A DNA stretch of 64,000 nt from Hyphomonadaceae bacterium (GCA_027485145.1 JAIXRO010000113.1:1-64000); one strand, 5' to 3'; numbered from the stretch's first letter, positions 18,740-27,843 are shown. Notes: a model not told the origin generated them from the letters alone. Translations and numbers: made by a program.

Positions 18740-20470
18740 CTACTCCGCCGGCAGCAGGCCTGCCGCCATCATCCGTTCCATGATGATCGGCAACAGGTTC
18801 TCCGGAATCTCGCCCGGCGCCGGCTGGCACGTGAAGGCGCGCGATTCCGACAGCACATGGTCGCCCTGGCGGATGATGAAGCCCTCATAGCCCTTCGCCG
18901 TCACCTGCTTGCAGATCTCGGTATAGGTGTTCAGCCCGCCCGCATATGGCATGAACATGCGCGGCTTGCCCGGCACGTTGGCGCCCATGTACCAGCTGTT
19001 GGCCTGCGGCAGCATCGTCGGCGTCACCGCCTCGGTCGCATGCCGGCACCAGGCCGCCTCGGCTTCCGGCGAAGCCTCGATGCTCGTCTGCTGGCGCTGT
19101 TTCAGCGCCACGAGGCAATCGGCGATCCATTCGACATGCTGCTCGATGGAATTGATCATGTTGGTCAGCACCGACGGGCTGCCGGGCCCGGTGATCGTGA
19201 AGAGGTTCGGAAAGCCTGCCACCATCAGCCCGAGATAGGTGCGCGGCCCTTCGGCCCAGTGATCCTTGATGCGCCGTCCGCCGACGCCCCGCAGATCGAT
19301 CCGGTCGATGGCGCCCGTCATCGCGTCAAAGCCGGTGGCCAGCACCACAGCATCGAACGCATACGTCTTCGCCGACGTTTCGATGCCGTGCGCATTGAAG
19401 CCCACGAGTGGCTCGGCGCGCAGGTTGACCAGCTCGACATTCGGCCGGTTGAACGTCGCGTAGTATCCTGTGTCGACGCAGGGCCGCTTGGTGCCGAAGG
19501 GGTGATCCTTCGGCGTCAGCAGGTCCGCCACCGCGGGGTCGGCGACCTGCTCGCGGATCTTCTCGGCAATGAACGCCTGCACGATGCGGTTGGCTTCGGG
19601 GTCGACGGCCGTGTCGGCAAACGCGCCGAGGATGCGGAACCCGCCCCAGGCCCAGCGCCGCTCCAGCTCGGCGCGGATGTCCTCCGGCGCGGTTGCGGTC
19701 GCCATCGCTTCGGAGGCCTCGTTCTGGAAGCCGCCAACCGTATCGCGCGAGGCCGCGCGGTAGGCGCGCGGGTCCTTCGCCCAGGCCTCGAAGTCTTCCT
19801 TCGGGATCGGCCCGTTATGCGCCGGCATCGAATAGTTCGGCGTGCGCTGGAACACGGTGAGATGCTCCGCCTGCTGCGCAATGATGGGGATCGACTGGAT
19901 CGCGGACGATCCCGTGCCGATGATGCCCACGCGCTTGCCCGAGAAGTCCACGCCCTCATGCGGCCAGCGCGAGGTGCGGTAGACATCACCCGTGTACGTG
20001 TCGAGGCCGGGGAAGGTCACGTCTGTCGGAATGGACAGACACCCCGTCGCGAGGATCAGGTGACGGCAGACCGTCGCTCCGCCCACATCCGTCTCGACCT
20101 TCCAGACCTGCGCCGCCTCATCCCAGTGCGCTGCCGTCACGCGCGTGTTGAACCGGATGTCGCGCTTCAGGTCGTACCGCTCGGCCACATGCTCGGCATA
20201 GTTCAGCAGCTCCGGTTGCGGCGCGTACCGCTCGGACCAGCGCCATTCCTTCTCCAGCTCCTCATCGAAGCCGAAACTGTATTCCAGGCTCTGGATGTCC
20301 ACGCGCGCGCCCGGATACCTGTTCCAGTACCAGGTGCCGCCCACGCCGCTGCCCGCTTCCACCACGCTCGCGTGAAAGCCCAGCCCGCGCAGCTTGTGCA
20401 GCATGTACATGCCGGCGAAGCCCGCCCCCACGATCAGGGCATCGATGGGTTGTTCAGTCGAAACGGCCAT
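18740..20470 (-). CDS. FAD-dependent monooxygenase, Baeyer-Villiger type
   Basis: Flavoprotein of 576 residues related to cyclohexanone and phenylacetone monooxygenases, which insert oxygen next to a ketone using NADPH. The FAD site GAGFAGMY (residues 14-21) is followed by GGTWYWNRYPGARVD. The NADPH site is GTGSSAIQ, and the ATG-like block VLATGFDAMTG lies near the end. The fingerprint FxGxxxHxxxW(P/D) reads YTGDVYRTSRWP here, so Phe becomes Tyr and the important His becomes Arg. The start follows GAGGA. It is divergent from the MFS carrier at 20684 across 213 bases. The oxygenation substrate is unknown. Confidence 0.87.
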   Translation of the reverse strand: MAVSTEQPIDALIVGAGFAGMYMLHKLRGLGFHASVVEAGSGVGGTWYWNRYPGARVDIQSLEYSFGFDEELEKEWRWSERYAPQPELLNYAEHVAERYDLKRDIRFNTRVTAAHWDEAAQVWKVETDVGGATVCRHLILATGCLSIPTDVTFPGLDTYTGDVYRTSRWPHEGVDFSGKRVGIIGTGSSAIQSIPIIAQQAEHLTVFQRTPNYSMPAHNGPIPKEDFEAWAKDPRAYRAASRDTVGGFQNEASEAMATATAPEDIRAELERRWAWGGFRILGAFADTAVDPEANRIVQAFIAEKIREQVADPAVADLLTPKDHPFGTKRPCVDTGYYATFNRPNVELVNLRAEPLVGFNAHGIETSAKTYAFDAVVLATGFDAMTGAIDRIDLRGVGGRRIKDHWAEGPRTYLGLMVAGFPNLFTITGPGSPSVLTNMINSIEQHVEWIADCLVALKQRQQTSIEASPEAEAAWCRHATEAVTPTMLPQANSWYMGANVPGKPRMFMPYAGGLNTYTEICKQVTAKGYEGFIIRQGDHVLSESRAFTCQPAPGEIPENLLPIIMERMMAAGLLPAE

Positions 20471-20683
20471 GGCGGTGTCCTCATCGCTGCTGGGGCTTCA
20501 GCGCAATACAGCGCAAATCTTCGCTGCGATAAAGCCTGCCGCAAGGACCACCGGTGCGGATTGATCGGTTCCTCTGTCTGCGTCGCCCTGACGGTCTGCC
20601 AAATCGCTTGACGGGCGGCTCGCGATGGCGACGGATGGGAGGCGCGACGGCGACCCATAAAAAACGCCGCGGGAGGACACACC

Positions 20684-21976
20684 ATGGCGGCTCACACGGG
20701 CGGCGGGCTGGCGGATGACGCGCCGGCAAAGACGGGCGCATGGGGCCTGCTCATCCTGCTGACGGTCATCAACGTGTTGAACTTCGTTGATCGCCAATTG
20801 CTGCCGAGTTTCGCCAACTTCATCAAACCCGACCTCGGCCTCACCGACACGCAGTTCGGCCTGCTCACCGGCCTTTTCTTCATAATCTTCTACGCGGTCG
20901 CCGGCCTGTTCATGGGCGTGCTCGCCGACACCACCCACCGGGGCCGCCTGATTGCCGTCGCCATTGCCGTCTGGAGCCTGCTCACCGCCGCTTCGGGCCT
21001 CGCCAGGAACTTCGTCTCGATGGCGATCCCGCGCGGCCTGATCGGCGTCGGAGAATCAGCCCTTACGCCGACCGCGATGAGCCTGCTCGCCGACCGGTTC
21101 AAGCCGAGCCAGCTGGGCCTCGCGGCCGGCATCTATTACCTCGGCGTGCCGGTGGGCGCAGGCGCGAGCCTGTTGATCGCAGGCTATCTCGGCCCGGCGA
21201 TCGGCTGGCGAAACTGCTTCTTCCTGCTGGGTTTCGGCGGCCTCGTGCTCGCCGGGTTGATGCTGTTTGTGCGCGATCCGCGGCCGGTCCGGCAAAAGCA
21301 TGAAAAGGGTCCGAGCTTCGCCTCTCAGCTCGCCGCGCTCGGCGGCGCGCTGGCGCGCACACCCTCGCTGGTCGCCATCATGGTCGGCGGCGTCTCGCTG
21401 CATTTTGCCGTCGGCGCCGCTGCCTTCGACCAGCTCTGGTTCGTCTCCGAACGCGGCTTCGAGCGCGCCGAGATCGCCCAGATCACGGGCTTCATCACCG
21501 TGGTGGGCGGCATCGCCGGCAACCTGTTCGGCGGCTTCGTCGGCGACTGGTGGCAGAAGCGGTTCAGCTCCGGCCGCCCCATGCTGCTCTTCTGGATGAT
21601 GCTGGTGCTGACCCCGCTGCTGATTGCCTACCGGATCGTCCCGCCGGACTCCCCGTTCTTCCTTTTGGGCGTCGGAGTCGGCATCTTCTCGCTGGCGGCC
21701 TTCTACGGTCCCACCTTCGCCTGCGTTCAGGAACTCGCGCCCGGCAAGGCGCGCGCCACCGTGACGGCATTCTACATCCTCTGCCTCAATGTCGTCGGCG
21801 TTGGCGTGTGCATCACCGGCATGGGCATTGTCGCCGACATCCTGCGCGCGCAAGGGGCCGCGCAGCCTTACTCCCTCGGCCTGCTGATCTTCACGATCCT
21901 CTCCACCATCGCCCTGCCAGCCTTCTTCCTCGCCGGCCGCTGGTTCAAACGCGACCGCGACCGGCTGCCGGCGTGA
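20684..21976 (+). CDS. MFS transporter, spinster-like
   Basis: Major facilitator superfamily carrier of 430 residues with about 12 membrane segments and a central cytoplasmic loop near residues 200-220 (RDPRPVRQKHEKGPS). The opening NFVDRQLLPSFANFIKPDLG and TDTQFGLLTGLFF match the spinster-like branch often annotated beside catabolic genes. The start is fixed by GGGAGGACACACC-ATG. It faces away from the monooxygenase at 18740-20470, so the pair may serve uptake and oxidation of the same compound (inference). Confidence 0.88.
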   Translation: MAAHTGGGLADDAPAKTGAWGLLILLTVINVLNFVDRQLLPSFANFIKPDLGLTDTQFGLLTGLFFIIFYAVAGLFMGVLADTTHRGRLIAVAIAVWSLLTAASGLARNFVSMAIPRGLIGVGESALTPTAMSLLADRFKPSQLGLAAGIYYLGVPVGAGASLLIAGYLGPAIGWRNCFFLLGFGGLVLAGLMLFVRDPRPVRQKHEKGPSFASQLAALGGALARTPSLVAIMVGGVSLHFAVGAAAFDQLWFVSERGFERAEIAQITGFITVVGGIAGNLFGGFVGDWWQKRFSSGRPMLLFWMMLVLTPLLIAYRIVPPDSPFFLLGVGVGIFSLAAFYGPTFACVQELAPGKARATVTAFYILCLNVVGVGVCITGMGIVADILRAQGAAQPYSLGLLIFTILSTIALPAFFLAGRWFKRDRDRLPA

Positions 21977-22276
21977 GGTTTTCGGAAGTGCGTGCCGTCA
22001 TCGGTTTATGAATCAAGTTGTCAGATGCATGGAATGGCGGGAAATCGCTCAAAACGGTCACAGGCCGCATGTGGTGCAACGGCCGAATGCTGCAGAAAGC
22101 CCGGCTTAGATGCGGGACCGATCGGGGCTCCTGTCACTCGTCGCTGCGCTGGAAATGTGCGGCACGAGCGACGGGCGCGGAACCGGTCTATTCTGGAAAG
22201 GCTTCGCCGTTCAGATGAGTCGTATGGTGGCGCTTCAATGCCGCCTTTCGACGCCTTGACGAGTTGGGCCGGAAGA
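21977..22276. other. Gene-free convergent gap with a dispersed repeat
   Basis: About 300 bases between two convergent genes. No credible gene is seen: the short open frames here have no ribosome binding site and odd composition. The only recognisable content is one copy of the dispersed repeat at 22085-22133. Confidence 0.6.
22085..22133 (+). repeat. Dispersed intergenic repeat, copy 1
   Basis: Contains CCGGCTTAGA then TGCGGGACCGATCGGGGCTC (22101-22130). 27 of these 30 bases match 31141-31170, and the core is shared with 47107-47133. All three copies lie in gaps between convergent genes and in the same orientation. This copy diverges after GGGGCTC. Confidence 0.6.
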
Positions 22277-23239
22277 TCAGCTGGGCAAGCGGATCGCGAG
22301 CACGACGCCAGGTTCGCTGAGGCCTTCGCTCAACCCCCCGGTACCGAGAATGATCAAGGTCCGTTCGTCGCCTTCGCCCCGGAGGGCGACAGACGTGTTG
22401 CCCTTGAGCCGTGCGTCGTCCGTCAGCGTCTCAATCGTGCCGTCCCCCGCGATTTTGACGACACGGTCCGAGTGTGTGCTGGCGATGTAGCCGCCTTCCG
22501 GCAGGACCAGGAAATCGTCCGTGCCCGGCAAGTCTGCGATCACAGGGGTCAGCGGACCCACGGCCGCGCCGTCGTCGCCGATTCCCAGACGGTAAATGGT
22601 GCGGGTTGCGGAGCTCGAGACGAGCAGGGCGCCGTCTTCGAGCTTCAGGCCGTTTGCGCCCGGCGAGAAGGAAGGCTCTGTCTGCGGCGCGAGCAGTGGA
22701 TCAGCGTACCACGTGCCAACGGTGCCAGCGGCCGGATCGTAGGCGAGGATCTGTGCCTGCGCGCTGTCGGCGATCAGAATCTTGTCTCCGGCCGGATTGG
22801 CGACCATGCCGTTGAGAAAGCCGGCCTCGGGAACGGCCAATGAGCTCAGGACCTCTCCAGTTGCGGAGAGGGTCAGCAATTGGCCCGACCCGATGAACGA
22901 GGGGCCCGCCGTGAACGCAATGGCGTGCGCGGAGACGAGAAAGGTCTCACCCTGCCGGATGAGGCTTACCGGGTGAACGTCCAGATTGGCCAGAACCGAG
23001 ACCGCACCATCTGGTGCGATCCGATGCAGGCTCTTGCCTGTATAGTTCGTAAAGATGATCGATCCATCGTCCTCCACGATGAGGTTCTCAAGGAAGGCGG
23101 GTGCATCGAAGCTTGCGAGCACGGCAGGCACGGCGGCTGCCACTTCCGGAGGGGGCGTTTCGACTGGTGCGGCAGGCGCGGACGCGGGCGTACAGGCGAC
23201 TAGGAAGCCGGCGGAGAGCAGGACAAAAGGAATGCGCAT
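22277..23239 (-). CDS. Beta-propeller (SMP-30/NHL-like) lipoprotein
   Basis: Lipoprotein of 320 residues: signal peptide with lipobox LVAC and Cys16 as the lipidation site, then an Ala/Pro-rich spacer, then a six-bladed-propeller-like chain (FDAPAFLENLIVEDDGSIIF, NYTGKSLHRIAPDG, FLNGMVANPAGDKILIADS, SPGANGLKLEDGALLVSS). The spacing of these blocks resembles SMP-30/gluconolactonase and strictosidine-synthase-like proteins. It probably sits in the periplasm and could be a lactonase or a binding propeller. It is the last gene of a five-gene operon, 18 bases after the ferritin/CDGSH gene. Confidence 0.78.
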   Translation of the reverse strand: MRIPFVLLSAGFLVACTPASAPAAPVETPPPEVAAAVPAVLASFDAPAFLENLIVEDDGSIIFTNYTGKSLHRIAPDGAVSVLANLDVHPVSLIRQGETFLVSAHAIAFTAGPSFIGSGQLLTLSATGEVLSSLAVPEAGFLNGMVANPAGDKILIADSAQAQILAYDPAAGTVGTWYADPLLAPQTEPSFSPGANGLKLEDGALLVSSSATRTIYRLGIGDDGAAVGPLTPVIADLPGTDDFLVLPEGGYIASTHSDRVVKIAGDGTIETLTDDARLKGNTSVALRGEGDERTLIILGTGGLSEGLSEPGVVLAIRLPS

Positions 23240-23257
23240 CGTAACTCCTTGTACGGT

Positions 23258-25216
23258 CTATTCGGCTTGGAAGCCGTTGGTGATGTGGGAATTGTCGCAG
23301 TAAGGCTTGGTGCTGGATCCGCCGCACCGGCAAAGGCGGACGCCGGTGACCCGGTCAATTGTGCGGCCTGTGCCTGCACACATTTCGAGCGGGCCTCGAA
23401 CCTGCAGGGGGCCATTCGGCAGCGGGGTAATCGACAGGGGGCCGCCGCGTAGGGATAGTGGATCGGAAGCCTGGGTCGCGGGCTCTCCGGTCGCTGCGAA
23501 GCCGTCGTCGTTATGGCTGCCATCGCAGAACGGCTTGTTCTTCGATGCGCCGCAGCGGCAAAGCGTGACGCGGGTCATGGCGCCGCGTCCCGCTAGGTCA
23601 ATGTCGGCATGCACCGCATACGGACCGTTTTCACGCACGCGCATCAGGTTGACGGCCGGCGGGCTTTCGTCCGGAACGCCGTCCTTGCGCTGGTAGCGAA
23701 TGGCGCCGGACGGGCAGGCGTGAGCGACCTCGACGAGGGCTTCGACGGCCATTGCGTCCGGGTCAATCCACGGCCCCTCGACATTGGCCTTGAAGACCTG
23801 CGGCAGGCCGGTCACGCAAAAGCGCGCATGGATGCAGCGTTTGCCTTCAAACAAGAGGGTGAGCTTTTCGCCTTCGATCATCTCGACGCCGTCACGCAAG
23901 ACCGGGGTCGGCGGCGGACGTGCAGAAGGCGGCTGGGCGGCGGGCCGTTCAGGCGCGGTGGGCTGGGCGAGCCACGCCGCCGTCTGGGCCGAAAATGAAG
24001 CCGACAGGCCCTCAAGCTTTTGCGATGCCGTCGCGAGGCGGGGGTCCCATGACGCCAACAGCCGGGCCGATGCGGCCAGATCAGCCAGCCTTTCCGTCAG
24101 CATGCGCCACTCGGCCGGGCCCTGGGGCAACGGCGCGAGAGATCGAAGGGTTGCGAAGCTGAGACCGGCATTGCAGCTCGGGTCCGCGTCCCGTGCAGGC
24201 AGGCGGGTTGCGAACTCGGCGACGGGCGTCATCGCCTGCATCAGTTGAATGGCCGCATCGAACAGAAGGGCGCGTTCGGCCTCGGCACCGCTCCGGCCGA
24301 AGGCCTGGATCAGCAGCCGCAGCATGTGCGCATACAAGGCGTTGCCGAGATCGACGACGGTGGCCGCCTTGTCGGCCTCGATCCAGACTTTGCCTTCGGG
24401 CGTCGGCGGACGGCGCATGACGGGATTGTTGGCCGCCGGCCAGGCCGGCACGAAACCGGGGTCTTCAGCCAGCAGGGCGTCATACTCTGCGCGCATGCCG
24501 CGAAACCGGGCATAATGGCTCGTGGCGTCATCGGTTCGCGCCCCTTCGCCCTGTTCGACGATCGAGTGGACGGCCTGATGCGCAGTCTTCAGGCACACAA
24601 CCTTGACGGCGCCGGGCAAGCCGGCGAGTCCGGCATCAATCTGGCCTGCCGCGCCGCCGATGAACAGGTTGTCTTCGCCGAGTTCGCTGGCAAGGGAGTC
24701 GAGATCGGCATCAATCTGGCTGTAAAGGACCCCGACGGTCGGATAGTCGACGGCATGCGGCATCAGCCGTTTGAGGTCATTCGCGGCCCCGCGCTGATAC
24801 TGCTGCAGCGGCCGGAACCCGTTACCCATCGGTTCCTCGACCCCGTCGGGACGTTCCAGCCAGACAAAGTGTTGCAGCGTATCCCGATTGAACGGTGACA
24901 ACCGGACCTGCATGTCGGCGGGAAGGCTGCCGGGCGGAATCGGAAAGTTCATGCGGCCGAAATGCGCAGCGCCGCCAACCGCCATCAACAGGTTCGAAAC
25001 GAGCAGGAGATGCAGCATTTCTTCGCGCGCAACGGTGAATATTTCACCTTGCCACCGGCGGATCGCGGCGGCCTGGACGGGCGTGAGCGTGGGGTCGTCT
25101 GCGTCTTTCAGGCTGAACGCCGCATACAGATAGACACACATCAGATTGTGTTCGACTTCCGCCGCTTCACTCAGCCGGGAGATCAACTCTTCTCGCGTGG
25201 CAGCCGGACGCGTCAT
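23258..25216 (-). CDS. Fusion protein: ferritin-like domain, Fer4_19 domain and two CDGSH iron-sulfur domains
   Basis: A 652-residue cytoplasmic protein with several iron sites. Residues 1 to about 340 are a ferritin-like domain of the VioB/iminophenylpyruvate-synthase-related kind, with ExxH pairs EVEHNL and EEMLH and the typical HSIVEQGEG block. After a Pro-rich linker (about 415-440) comes a Fer4_19-type domain with CIHARFC and CPSGAIRY. Two CDGSH motifs follow: CRCGASKNKPFCDGSH, and near the C-terminus CRCGGSSTKPYCDNSH (Gly to Asn). The start overlaps the SDR gene by 4 bases. An oxygen-dependent oxidase or an iron/electron store are both possible; the substrate is unknown. Confidence in the domains is high and in the function low. 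Confidence 0.85.
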   Translation of the reverse strand: MTRPAATREELISRLSEAAEVEHNLMCVYLYAAFSLKDADDPTLTPVQAAAIRRWQGEIFTVAREEMLHLLLVSNLLMAVGGAAHFGRMNFPIPPGSLPADMQVRLSPFNRDTLQHFVWLERPDGVEEPMGNGFRPLQQYQRGAANDLKRLMPHAVDYPTVGVLYSQIDADLDSLASELGEDNLFIGGAAGQIDAGLAGLPGAVKVVCLKTAHQAVHSIVEQGEGARTDDATSHYARFRGMRAEYDALLAEDPGFVPAWPAANNPVMRRPPTPEGKVWIEADKAATVVDLGNALYAHMLRLLIQAFGRSGAEAERALLFDAAIQLMQAMTPVAEFATRLPARDADPSCNAGLSFATLRSLAPLPQGPAEWRMLTERLADLAASARLLASWDPRLATASQKLEGLSASFSAQTAAWLAQPTAPERPAAQPPSARPPPTPVLRDGVEMIEGEKLTLLFEGKRCIHARFCVTGLPQVFKANVEGPWIDPDAMAVEALVEVAHACPSGAIRYQRKDGVPDESPPAVNLMRVRENGPYAVHADIDLAGRGAMTRVTLCRCGASKNKPFCDGSHNDDGFAATGEPATQASDPLSLRGGPLSITPLPNGPLQVRGPLEMCAGTGRTIDRVTGVRLCRCGGSSTKPYCDNSHITNGFQAE

Positions 25217-25896
25217 GACTTGGTTCCTTGATTTCCGCTGAAGATGATTTCCGGCTGGCGGGCATCCGGCGCCTGAGTATGCAAGGACCAGTATTCGTCG
25301 GCAATGCGATCAGGATCGAACGCGGTTCCCGGCGCGACGACGCCGGCGATTGTAACCTGGCCGGCGTGAATGTTGTCCGGCTTCAGGGCTTCGAAAAGCG
25401 CCAGTCCCAATCCCCGCAGGGCTGACTTGCCAGCAACGAGCGACAATACTCGCGTTCCATATGCGGGCTGCAATGCCAGACCGCCGCCCGTGAACAGGAT
25501 CGATCCACCGCCGCGTTTCTTCATCGCCGGGTACACAGCGCGGACACAGGCGTAGGCCCCGGTTACGCAGAGCGCGAGGTCATTGTGAAACGATGTGGCC
25601 GGCATGGAGAGCGGGGCACCGTCGTTCCAGGCGGCGCCATTGTAGACGAGCACATCTGCGTCGCCCTCGGTTTGCGTGATCGTTTCGAACGTCGCCTCGA
25701 TGCGCGCATCGTCCGAAAGATCGCACGCATAAGCCACCGCGGAGCGTCCCATGGACTCGATGTCGCGAACGAGTGGATCCAACGCCTCCGCCCGGCGGCT
25801 GATGAGCGCCAGATCAAACCCTTCCCGCGCAAACCGGCGGGCAATTGCCGCCCCCATTCCCGGACCGGCCGCAGCCACAATACAAAGTTTGGTCAT
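25213..25896 (-). CDS. Short-chain dehydrogenase/reductase (SDR)
   Basis: SDR-fold protein of 227 residues with an N-terminal dinucleotide site AAAGPGMGAAIARRF, the strand-ending DL (YACDLSDD) and a mid-protein block VYNGAAWNDG. The classical catalytic YxxxK is not clear: the expected position reads YGTRVLSLVAGKSALRGL, where Tyr and Lys are further apart than four residues, so activity is uncertain. The ATG at 25896 follows GAGGGGCC. It lies between the porin gene (8 bases) and the ferritin/CDGSH gene (4-base overlap). Confidence 0.85.
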   Translation of the reverse strand: MTKLCIVAAAGPGMGAAIARRFAREGFDLALISRRAEALDPLVRDIESMGRSAVAYACDLSDDARIEATFETITQTEGDADVLVYNGAAWNDGAPLSMPATSFHNDLALCVTGAYACVRAVYPAMKKRGGGSILFTGGGLALQPAYGTRVLSLVAGKSALRGLGLALFEALKPDNIHAGQVTIAGVVAPGTAFDPDRIADEYWSLHTQAPDARQPEIIFSGNQGTKS

Positions 25897-25904
25897 GTGG
25901 CCCC

Positions 25905-27254
25905 TCAATACCGAAGCGTTGTCTGAAAGGAACCGAACGTCTGGGCCTGTCCACCCGCATCACTGAGCGCCGGACCGGGCTCGATCTGCACCGCGCTCAC
26001 TGACAGCTCCCAATGCTGGGACGGACGCCACTGCGCCCGTACATACATCTGCGTTGCCGCATAGGCGCCGCCGCTAGTGACGGCAGGCGTCAACGGGAGA
26101 GCGGGGGGAGCATAAACGGCGTCGCCTTGCCGGAATCTCCACACGAATTCAGCCCCTCCCGTCAACGTGACATCCTTATGCGGAGTGATCGTGACAAACG
26201 GATGCACGTCGATGACGTTCCGGGGGGCAATGGCGGCGGCGTCTGACAGGTAAGACAAGTTCGGAAAGCCGAGGTCGAACGTGCCCAGAGTCGTGTCGGC
26301 CGCATTGCCGTCGCCGCTTGCTGCATCAAGCCGGATCGCAGCACGAGGCTTCCCGGGCAAGTCGAACGCCCGGCTGAATTCGGACGCAATGCCAAAGGCT
26401 TCGATATCCAGCGTCCGGACCGGTGTTTCGAGCGATCCGAATTGGACGCCAGTCTGCACGTCCCATCGCCAGGATGCGGCCGATCCGGCGTTCCGGATGG
26501 CCAATGTGTGGCGCTCTTCATGTCCGGTGCCCGACGTGAAGCGCGCGTTCTCGTCTTCGCGCCCGAAGTAAACCAGAGACCAGCCGTCCCGCGTGGCGGA
26601 GATGCCCCAGGCAAAGTCGTCCGGATTCGGATCGTCGTCGAAACTGTCATCGAAGTTGCGGGTCGGCGCAGCTGCAAAGGCGAGGATCGCAGTGTCCGAC
26701 AATTTGCCATCAACCCGGATACCATCCAGCGTCCGGCGCAGATTGGTACCGTCTCGGAGGCTCACAAACCGGCCGAAGGGAAGCTCCTGCCGGCCCAGGC
26801 GGACCCGCAAGTTGTCTGAACCAAGATCGACGAAGGCCTGCGTCAGATCGAGACCACTTTCATCGACGGATCGGGCGGCGGGTTTCCGTCCGTCCTCTGC
26901 AAATGCTCCCAACTGCACGAAAATGCGGGCATCGCTTCCGAGGTGGACGTCGGCGTGCCCAAGCAGCCTCAGATTGTTCGATACAAAATCCTCGGCGCCG
27001 AACTTTCCGAACAAGGGATTTTCGTACGCCTCGACGCGGTAGCGCGCCTCACTTCCGAAACTGACATAGTTCTCGCCCGAGCCAAGGCCGACATACTTGA
27101 ACTTCGGAGCCGTCTGCGACAGCGCCGGATCCTTGAGAAAAGAATAATCTTCGTCCCACCTCAGCGGCTTGATCTGGTAAAGGCTTGCCGTCTGGGCTGC
27201 AGCCGGCGCTTGCGCGAAGAATAGGACGGCAGCCAGGCTCGCGGCAAAGCGCAT
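25905..27254 (-). CDS. Alginate-export-type outer membrane beta-barrel protein
   Basis: Outer membrane protein of 449 residues with a signal peptide (to about residue 21, AAAQ) and family-typical beta strands: SFGSEARYRVEAYENPLFG, RLLGHADVHLGSDARIFVQL and RLGRQELPFGRF, then RDGTNLRRTLDGIR. This matches the alginate_exp domain family, used widely for diffusion of acidic or aromatic compounds and not only alginate; no alginate genes are nearby. It ends TLRY, an aromatic C-terminus as barrel proteins need. The start was set at the signal peptide; the frame remains open for 109 more codons upstream but runs through the next gene. Confidence 0.85.
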   Translation of the reverse strand: MRFAASLAAVLFFAQAPAAAQTASLYQIKPLRWDEDYSFLKDPALSQTAPKFKYVGLGSGENYVSFGSEARYRVEAYENPLFGKFGAEDFVSNNLRLLGHADVHLGSDARIFVQLGAFAEDGRKPAARSVDESGLDLTQAFVDLGSDNLRVRLGRQELPFGRFVSLRDGTNLRRTLDGIRVDGKLSDTAILAFAAAPTRNFDDSFDDDPNPDDFAWGISATRDGWSLVYFGREDENARFTSGTGHEERHTLAIRNAGSAASWRWDVQTGVQFGSLETPVRTLDIEAFGIASEFSRAFDLPGKPRAAIRLDAASGDGNAADTTLGTFDLGFPNLSYLSDAAAIAPRNVIDVHPFVTITPHKDVTLTGGAEFVWRFRQGDAVYAPPALPLTPAVTSGGAYAATQMYVRAQWRPSQHWELSVSAVQIEPGPALSDAGGQAQTFGSFQTTLRY

Positions 27255-27255
27255 G

Positions 27256-27843
27256 TCACTTCTCTGCCACGCGTGAGAAACGCTGCTCGACGAAGAGATA
27301 CTCCTGCTTTCCCGGATAGCGGACGAATATCCGTTCGACGTTGAAATTTGCGTCCCGGATCTCGAACTCGAAGCGAAGATCGCGTTTGCGGCCGGTCGGC
27401 TCTGGTTGCATGCCGGCTTCGGTGCTTTCGCCATAGAGGGAGAAGCGTTCTGCGGTTTCATCGCCGCGTCCAAAGTATACCATTTGCCCCGGCTCGAAGC
27501 TGTCGGCGGTGACGAGTTCGAACCGCTGATCCAGCGCATTGTAGCCGAGTGTGCCTTCGCGCACCGGCACGCCGTCAGCACCCCGGAGCTCTTCGCGCAG
27601 ATAACGCCCGCCCAGGGTCAACGTCCGCGTGGCGGACAGGCCGTCCGTGGACCACGCAAGTTGGGCCGGTCCAGCATAGACGTCCATCGCCACAGCCCAT
27701 TCGCCGAGCAACGGATCCAGCAATGCATGTTTCTCGCCGCGCATGGCCAGTCTTTCGCTGGCGGGCAAGTCTTCGGCGTGAGCGCACGCGACTGCAATCG
27801 CTGAGATCAGGCTTGCAGCAAGGATGTTCAAAAACCGCATCAT
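27256..27843 (-). CDS. Secreted DUF1579-like protein
   Basis: Secreted protein of 195 residues, with a signal peptide at residues 1-24 (ending AHAED). The mature part begins ALLDPLLGEWAVAMDVY and continues with a lipocalin-like run of beta strands (TRTLTLGGRYLREELRG, GTLGYNALDQRFELVTAD), as in the DUF1579 family of unknown role. GAGGAACC precedes twin ATG codons at 27843 and 27840. It is the first intact gene of the operon that continues with the barrel one base later. A promoter is expected in the 280 bases upstream, which also hold an SDR gene remnant. Confidence 0.8.
   Translation of the reverse strand: MMRFLNILAASLISAIAVACAHAEDLPASERLAMRGEKHALLDPLLGEWAVAMDVYAGPAQLAWSTDGLSATRTLTLGGRYLREELRGADGVPVREGTLGYNALDQRFELVTADSFEPGQMVYFGRGDETAERFSLYGESTEAGMQPEPTGRKRDLRFEFEIRDANFNVERIFVRYPGKQEYLFVEQRFSRVAEK

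Noticed and set aside
18635-20611. 658-codon plus-strand frame opposite the monooxygenase gene
   Set aside because: Antisense shadow rich in Arg, His and Gly without motifs, overlapping two real genes.
25905-27254. Alginate secretion system
   Set aside because: Only the barrel resembles AlgE-type proteins; no polymerase, epimerase or lyase genes are nearby, and this barrel family is used for many substrates.
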